The notes under the pieces were generated by a model. It saw nothing but the letters and a program-made list of their open reading frames with translations. It made no database searches and was not told the DNA's origin. A program made the position numbers and the translations under genes. From Chloroflexota bacterium (GTDB lineage Bacteria > Chloroflexota > Dehalococcoidia > Lucifugimonadales > Australimonadaceae), in NCBI GenBank assembly GCA_026713505.1, contig JAPOOH010000289.1:1-8968 (forward strand): DNA of 8,968 nt. The letters run 5' to 3'. Each line of letters starts with the position of its first letter. Positions within the stretch are counted from its first letter, which is position 1. This document shows, one piece after another, positions 5,287-8,968 of this stretch.

Positions 5287-5949
5287 CTACCCGCCGACGA
5301 GCACGATCTTCCGGCCTCGCAACGGCTGCACCGGCCTGTTGTTCGGCCCGCCGCTGTACGACTCAAGCGCCCTCACCTGCTCCGGCGATACGGTGTCTGC
5401 ATCGCGCATCACTACCCACGCTACCGGCTCCTGGCACGGAGGGGTCGTCTTGGAGCCGGTGTAGTTGTAGAACGCGGAAGAGCGGGGCACGAAATCCGCC
5501 GCACCCAGCTGAGGGCTTGGTGCGGCTCCGACCACACCATCGAGCATCGCCTGGAGGACGGGGCTCGGCGGGCCGGAACGGTAGAGGACAGCCACGACAA
5601 GCGCATCGCCGGACGGGTCCTCATGCACTACATGCAACTCAGCCGCGAACGCCTCTCCGTCGACCCGATGTTCGGCGGGAGCGTGGGCGTGGGCCGACAG
5701 CAACTCGAACCGCTGCTCTCCCAGCGTAAGGCTGCTGCCCGGAGCGAACTCTACTATCACGGAACCGCGCACGAGGGCGACGCCGCTCACGCCTCCGTCG
5801 TACGAGAGCGACAACCTGGGAGTTGGGCCGTGCTCATAGCCGGTGAGGTCGACGGGCGACTGCTGGGCGCCCTCGCCGCACGGCGAGTACTCCGGAGAGA
5901 GCGATGCCCAGTGCTCCGGGCCGGTGGACCCGGCGTAACCCCACTCCAT
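5287..5949 (-). CDS. Alpha-class carbonic anhydrase
   Basis: A 220-aa alpha-carbonic anhydrase (CO2 + H2O to bicarbonate + H+). It opens with WGYAGSTGPEHWASLSPEYSPC and QQSPVDL, as mature alpha-CAs do. Zinc ligands are His87 and His89 (AHAHAPAEH) and His106 (ELHVVH). The Glu93/Thr gate and YTGSKTTPPC (163-172) are present. Cys24 and Cys172 are where the bacterial alpha-CA disulfide lies. Two oddities are visible. There is no signal peptide, although the family is usually periplasmic or extracellular and the preceding gene leaves no space for one. By alignment to N-G-H64-A-F-N-V-E-F of human CA II, the proton-shuttle His is replaced by Gly62. The gene is last in the LLM-isochorismatase operon, five bases after the previous stop, with no strong ribosome site, so coupled translation is likely. 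Confidence 0.9.
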   Translation of the reverse strand: MEWGYAGSTGPEHWASLSPEYSPCGEGAQQSPVDLTGYEHGPTPRLSLSYDGGVSGVALVRGSVIVEFAPGSSLTLGEQRFELLSAHAHAPAEHRVDGEAFAAELHVVHEDPSGDALVVAVLYRSGPPSPVLQAMLDGVVGAAPSPQLGAADFVPRSSAFYNYTGSKTTPPCQEPVAWVVMRDADTVSPEQVRALESYSGGPNNRPVQPLRGRKIVLVGG

Positions 5950-5954
5950 GCCGG

Positions 5955-6503
5955 TCAGCTCAGGTACTGGGCGATGACCTCGTCCAGCGGCAGCACCTCG
6001 CTGTGGAGGACATTGCGGATGGTGCGGAGGGCGTACTCCTTCACCTCCGGCGGCTCGATCTCCCGGTGCACCATCGTACAGTCCTCCACCACGACAACCT
6101 TGTACCGCAGCTGAAAGGCGTCGGCGGCGGTCCACATCACAGTGTTGTCGGTCGACGCTCCGGCGATGATGACCATGTCGCGCTTCATCGTGCGGAGGAC
6201 GTAGTCCAGGTCGTTGTGGGAGAACCCGCTCAGGTAGCGCTTGTAAACGAGCGTGTCCTTGTCGACCGGCTGCAACTCCGGAATGACCTCGAGCGCATCG
6301 GTGCCCTCCTTCATCGACACGCGCGACCAGTCGCCGACGTTGTCGCTCTCGCGCCGCATCGAGTTGACGTGGATGACGGGCACCTCGGCGGCGTAAGCGG
6401 CATCCTTGAGCCGCCGTACGTTCGCCACCATCTCGTAGCCGTAGGAGCCCGGCGCCCAGCCGTAGCCCTTCGCCATGTCCAGGATGATCAGTGCGATGTC
6501 CAT
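5955..6503 (-). CDS. Isochorismatase-fold hydrolase-like protein lacking the nucleophilic Cys
   Basis: A 182-aa protein with the isochorismatase/cysteine-hydrolase fold (PF00857). Asp9 in LIILDM and Lys88 in VYKRYLSGF are the Asp and Lys of the catalytic triad. The third residue lies in VIIAGASTDNTVMWTAADAF (111-130). Most members read 'G.ST..CV..TA.DA' there, with a Cys nucleophile, but here the position is Thr121. The true isochorismatases EntB and PhzD also lack this Cys, so activity is not excluded, but amidase or nicotinamidase chemistry is unlikely unless Thr serves. A run of V-V-V-V-E-D-C-T (136-143) forms the next strand. The start is ATG 6503 with GGAGGA upstream; this ribosome site lies in the 17-base gap after the LLM gene, and the stop is five bases before the carbonic anhydrase gene. 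No EntB/PhzD-type aryl carrier domain or siderophore genes are nearby. Confidence 0.85.
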   Translation of the reverse strand: MDIALIILDMAKGYGWAPGSYGYEMVANVRRLKDAAYAAEVPVIHVNSMRRESDNVGDWSRVSMKEGTDALEVIPELQPVDKDTLVYKRYLSGFSHNDLDYVLRTMKRDMVIIAGASTDNTVMWTAADAFQLRYKVVVVEDCTMVHREIEPPEVKEYALRTIRNVLHSEVLPLDEVIAQYLS

Positions 6504-6520
6504 GCTTCCTCCTCTGCGCC

Positions 6521-7387
6521 CTACCCTGCCGCTTCCTTGAAACGGCGCAAGGCGTCGATATGTTCGTCCGCCGACGCGAAGCCCGCGTGCAGCGTGTTGA
6601 AGGAGACGTGCGTCGCGCCCATCTCCTGCCACGTCCCGGCATCGCGGAGCGCGCCGTCGAAGCCGCCCCGCGACAGCGCGACGCGCGCGTCGATGCCCAC
6701 GTCGTCCTGCGGGCGTCCCGCTTCCTCGACGAGGCCCTTGAAGCGCTCCATCCGCTCCCTGCCGGTGTCGTCCGCCTGCAACTGCGGGAACCAGCCGTCG
6801 CCGAGCCGGGCGATGCGGCGCAGGACGTCGTCCGAGCGTCCTCCACCGAACCAGACAGGGATGGGGCGCTGCACCGGCAGCGGGTTGATGCCTGCGCCGG
6901 GGATGCTGTGCCACCGGCCTTGGAAATCGACGACCTCGTTCGTCCAGAGAGCGCGCAACAGCTCCACCTGCTCCTCGGAGCGCTTGCCGCGGTCGTGGAA
7001 GTTCTCTCCGAGGGCCTCGTACTCGACGTCGTTCCATCCGATGCCGACGCCGAGGCGCAGCCGTCCGCCGCTGAGCACATCGACCTGCGCGGCCTGCTTG
7101 GCGAGGAGCGCCGTCTGACGCTGCGGCAGGATGATGACCGCGGTGACGAGCTCGATGCGGCTGGTGAGCGCGGCAAGATAGCCGAACGTGACCATCGGCT
7201 CATGGAAGGTATCCCGGTGGGAGTACGGGCCCTTCCAGTCCGGCCTGCGGTTGGTGTCCGCGCCGAGCACGTGGTCGTAGAAGATGAGGTGCGCATAGCC
7301 GAGGTCTTCAGCAGCCTCGGCGAAGGCGCGGACCGCGCCCGGGTCCTCGCCGATCTCGTTCTGTGGGAAGACGACGCCTAGCTGCAT
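6521..7387 (-). CDS. LLM class (F420-type) flavin/deazaflavin-dependent oxidoreductase
   Basis: A 288-aa luciferase-like TIM-barrel oxidoreductase (PF00296), probably of the F420-dependent subgroup (TIGR03619-like). Visible marks are LIFYDHVLGAD (34-44), LAALTSRIELVTAVIILPQR (71-90), LSGGRLRLGVGIGWNDVEYEALG (105-127) with the cofactor-phosphate loop, RPIPVWFGGG (174-183) and LGDGWFP (195-201). The reaction is a hydride transfer or oxygenation, substrate unknown, in the cytoplasm. ATG 7387 has AGGAG five bases upstream (minus strand), and the family starts with 'M.lGv.fPq'. It is the first gene of a three-gene operon and is transcribed away from a DDN-like gene that also suggests F420 use. A flavin rather than F420 cofactor remains possible. 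Confidence 0.9.
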   Translation of the reverse strand: MQLGVVFPQNEIGEDPGAVRAFAEAAEDLGYAHLIFYDHVLGADTNRRPDWKGPYSHRDTFHEPMVTFGYLAALTSRIELVTAVIILPQRQTALLAKQAAQVDVLSGGRLRLGVGIGWNDVEYEALGENFHDRGKRSEEQVELLRALWTNEVVDFQGRWHSIPGAGINPLPVQRPIPVWFGGGRSDDVLRRIARLGDGWFPQLQADDTGRERMERFKGLVEEAGRPQDDVGIDARVALSRGGFDGALRDAGTWQEMGATHVSFNTLHAGFASADEHIDALRRFKEAAG

Positions 7388-7482
7388 GTGTGCTCCTGGG
7401 AACCGTACGTGCTCATCCTACCGGGCGACAGGTTAGCCTGCTCCGCTCCCGCGTACAATCGCATTCCCGTAAGGAGCGGACA
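7388..7482. promoter_or_regulatory. Divergent promoter region between the LLM operon and the DDN-like gene
   Basis: Ninety-five bases serve both directions. For the plus gene a good -10, TACAAT (7454-7459), is followed by AAGGAG (7470-7475). No convincing -35 is seen at 17 bases. For the minus operon TAGGAT (plus-strand ATCCTA, 7425-7430) is a possible -10, with AGGAG near 7393-7397. Shared control of the two units is plausible. Confidence 0.45.
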
Positions 7483-7920
7483 ATGCCGACCTGGAAGCTC
7501 CTGCTCATCGCGTGGTTCTTCGTGCCGGTGCACCGGCTCCTGTTCCGCCTCTCGGGCGGTCGCCTGCTGGGACGGCTGGAAGGCACGGGAGTGCTCATCC
7601 TCATGACCAGGGGACGCAGGAGCGGCAAGACCCGCTCGTCACCCCTGCTGTACTTCCGGTTCGAGCAGTCCGGCGACCTCATCGTCGTCGCCTCCAACTA
7701 CGGACGGGACCGCCACCCTGCGTGGTACCTGAACGTCGCCACCGACCCGCGCGTCTCGGTCGAGGCCAACGGCGAGCGCTTCGCCGCCAACGCCCGCGTC
7801 ACCCTGGGAGAGGAGCGCACGGCGTTGTACGAGAAGGTGGTTGCAGCGAACCCACGCTTCGCCACCTACTACGCCGCAACGCAGCGCGAGATTCCCGTCG
7901 TCACGCTTCGCCGCATCTAG
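7483..7920 (+). CDS. Nitroreductase-family deazaflavin (F420)-dependent reductase, DDN-like
   Basis: A 145-aa protein of the DDN/F420H2-dependent reductase family (PF04075, TIGR00026). The family core is clear: LMTRGRRSGKTRSSPLLYF (40-58), the F420-phosphate loop, then VVASNYGRDRHPAWYLNVATDP (68-89), where 'hPaWylNL...P' is diagnostic. Family members reduce quinones, nitroaromatics or enones with F420H2. The N-terminus (residues 5-24) is hydrophobic and amphipathic, as in DDN, and could hold the protein to the membrane surface. The start is ATG 7483, seven bases after AAGGAG. The stop TAG shares the CTAG at 7917-7920 with the stop of the convergent glycerate kinase gene. An F420-dependent LLM enzyme is encoded divergently 95 bases away. 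Confidence 0.9.
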   Translation: MPTWKLLLIAWFFVPVHRLLFRLSGGRLLGRLEGTGVLILMTRGRRSGKTRSSPLLYFRFEQSGDLIVVASNYGRDRHPAWYLNVATDPRVSVEANGERFAANARVTLGEERTALYEKVVAANPRFATYYAATQREIPVVTLRRI

Positions 7921-8968
7921 CCGTCATTCGCGGGCCAGCCGTTCCGCCGGAATACTGTGCTCCCCACGCGCATTGACCGCATCGCCCCTGCGACCGCGTC
8001 CGCTATGAGCTCGCCGGCGCGGGCAGACGATTCTTCCAGGGTCATCGGCGCGCTGAGGATGGACACAACAGCGTCGATGCCTTCCCTGTGAACGTCCTCG
8101 AACCCCCTGCCCAAGGAGCCGCAGACAGCGAGGACCGGGATGTCTCTCTGTTTCGCTCGCCGTGCGACGCCGATCGGGGCCTTGTTATAGACGGTCTGGA
8201 AGTCGATCTGGCCCTCGCCGGTGATAACGAGGTCGGCCCCCTCCAGCTTCTCGTGTAGCCCGACATAGTCCAGCACGATGTCCACGCCCGCACGCAGTGA
8301 ACCTCCGAGGAACGCCATCATCCCCGCGCCCAGGCCACCGGCGGCGCCCGCACCTGGAACGGCGTCGATACTCGGTCCGATGTCGCGTTCCACAACCCCC
8401 GCAAAGTTCTTCAGGGCGGCGTCCAACTGCTCGACCAGATCGGGATTCGCCCCCTTCTGCGGGCCGTATACCGCCGAGGCGCCCTCAGGGCCGGTGAGCG
8501 GGTTCGATACGTCGCACGCCACCAAGAATCGGGCCTCGAGCGCCCGTTCGTCCAGTCTCGACATGTCTATCGTCCGGAGGCCGGCGAGCGCTGCTCCTCC
8601 CGGCAAGAGCTCTCTCCCAGCCTCATCCAGCAGTCGCACGCCCAACGCCTGGGCCATCCCCGCTCCGCCGTCGTTCGTTGCGCTGCCGCCGATCCCAACG
8701 ATGAAGCTGCGGAACCCGGCGTCGAGCGCCTCGTGCAGCACCTCGCCGAGCCCATACGTGGTCGCGTGCAGCGGGTCGCGTTCAGCGGGCGAGAGCAGCG
8801 CGAGGCCGGACGTGCGGGCCATTTCGACCACGGCGGTCTCCCCGTCGCCGAGCGCGCCCCACTCCGCCGCGACCGGTCTGCCGACGGGGCCGGTCCCGGT
8901 CGCGGAACGCACCTCCCCGCCCGTAGCGTCGACAAGGGTTTCGAGCGTGCCGTCGCCCCCGTCCGCCA
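7917..8968 (-). CDS. Glycerate kinase (GlxK/GarK family), 5' end missing
   Basis: The frame runs to the right edge. About 349 residues are visible, and some 45 N-terminal residues lie outside. The first visible residues ADGGDGT are the family's 'ADGGEGT'. Further marks are GIGGSATNDGGAGM, CDVSNPLTGPEGASAVYGPQKGA, PGAGAAGGLGAGM and DLVITGEGQIDFQT, all typical of glycerate kinase type 1 (PF02595). The enzyme phosphorylates D-glycerate with ATP (2-phosphoglycerate in this class) and feeds it into lower glycolysis. One variation is VYNKAPIGVA, where most members read 'GKAPIGVA'. The C-terminal tail (VGSTVFRRNGWPANDG) has no clear family match and may be lineage-specific. No operon partner is visible. 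The downstream neighbour converges with overlapping stop codons. Confidence 0.92.
   Translation of the reverse strand, partial: ADGGDGTLETLVDATGGEVRSATGTGPVGRPVAAEWGALGDGETAVVEMARTSGLALLSPAERDPLHATTYGLGEVLHEALDAGFRSFIVGIGGSATNDGGAGMAQALGVRLLDEAGRELLPGGAALAGLRTIDMSRLDERALEARFLVACDVSNPLTGPEGASAVYGPQKGANPDLVEQLDAALKNFAGVVERDIGPSIDAVPGAGAAGGLGAGMMAFLGGSLRAGVDIVLDYVGLHEKLEGADLVITGEGQIDFQTVYNKAPIGVARRAKQRDIPVLAVCGSLGRGFEDVHREGIDAVVSILSAPMTLEESSARAGELIADAVAGAMRSMRVGSTVFRRNGWPANDG

Noticed and set aside
6504..7037. Upstream extension of the isochorismatase frame
   Set aside because: Shadow of the LLM gene in another frame; ATG 6503 has a strong ribosome site.
5950..7296. Upstream extension of the carbonic anhydrase frame giving a 669-residue protein
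   Set aside because: The extension is Arg/Ser-rich shadow of the isochorismatase and LLM genes; carbonic anhydrase similarity starts at ATG 5949.

Overview
The window comes from a GC-rich bacterial chromosome with short intergenic gaps and mostly monocistronic or two-to-three-gene units. The gene content suggests a heterotroph of the SAR202/Dehalococcoidia kind within Chloroflexota. It includes an F420-type luciferase-like oxidoreductase, a DDN-type deazaflavin-dependent reductase, an Ldh_2-family dehydrogenase, an amidohydrolase-2 family protein and intergenic 'TTCGAC...GCTCA' repeats. This taxonomic reading is inference from content only, and an actinobacterium or another F420-making lineage is not excluded.

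Layout. Positions 1-1612 hold a minus-strand operon: a GlcG/HbpS-like protein, then an Ldh-family oxidoreductase (ATGA overlap), then the start of a zinc/quinone-type medium-chain dehydrogenase that runs off the left edge. It is preceded by a good sigma70-type promoter (TTGACA-18-TAATAT, 1878-1907) and a leader of about 260 nt. The leader contains several inverted repeats, and the last one covers the first gene's Shine-Dalgarno. Positions 1908-2181 are non-coding and repeat-rich. A minus-strand metallo-beta-lactamase-fold hydrolase (2182-2964) follows, then a 369-bp non-coding stretch with an array of GCAAC boxes and an interspersed repeat. Two plus-strand genes come next: an unrecognised 276-aa protein and an amidohydrolase. 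The amidohydrolase converges, with a 3-nt gap, on a minus-strand operon of LLM oxidoreductase, isochorismatase-fold protein and alpha-carbonic anhydrase (7387 to 5287). Diverging from the LLM gene is a DDN-like reductase (7483-7920). Its stop codon overlaps that of a convergent glycerate kinase that runs off the right edge.

Functional picture. Most genes are single catabolic or redox enzymes for small organic acids, carbonyl or quinone compounds and amide or ester-like substrates. Two divergently transcribed genes probably use reduced F420. GlcG-like, Ldh-like and glycerate kinase genes together hint at 2-hydroxyacid (glycolate/glycerate-type) metabolism, but no substrate can be read from the sequence. 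No mobile element, CRISPR array, tRNA or rRNA was seen. The most unusual items are the structured leader and operator-like promoter of the GlcG operon, the helically phased repeat arrays, an isochorismatase-fold protein with Thr in place of the nucleophilic Cys, and an alpha-carbonic anhydrase with no signal peptide and no recognisable proton-shuttle His.
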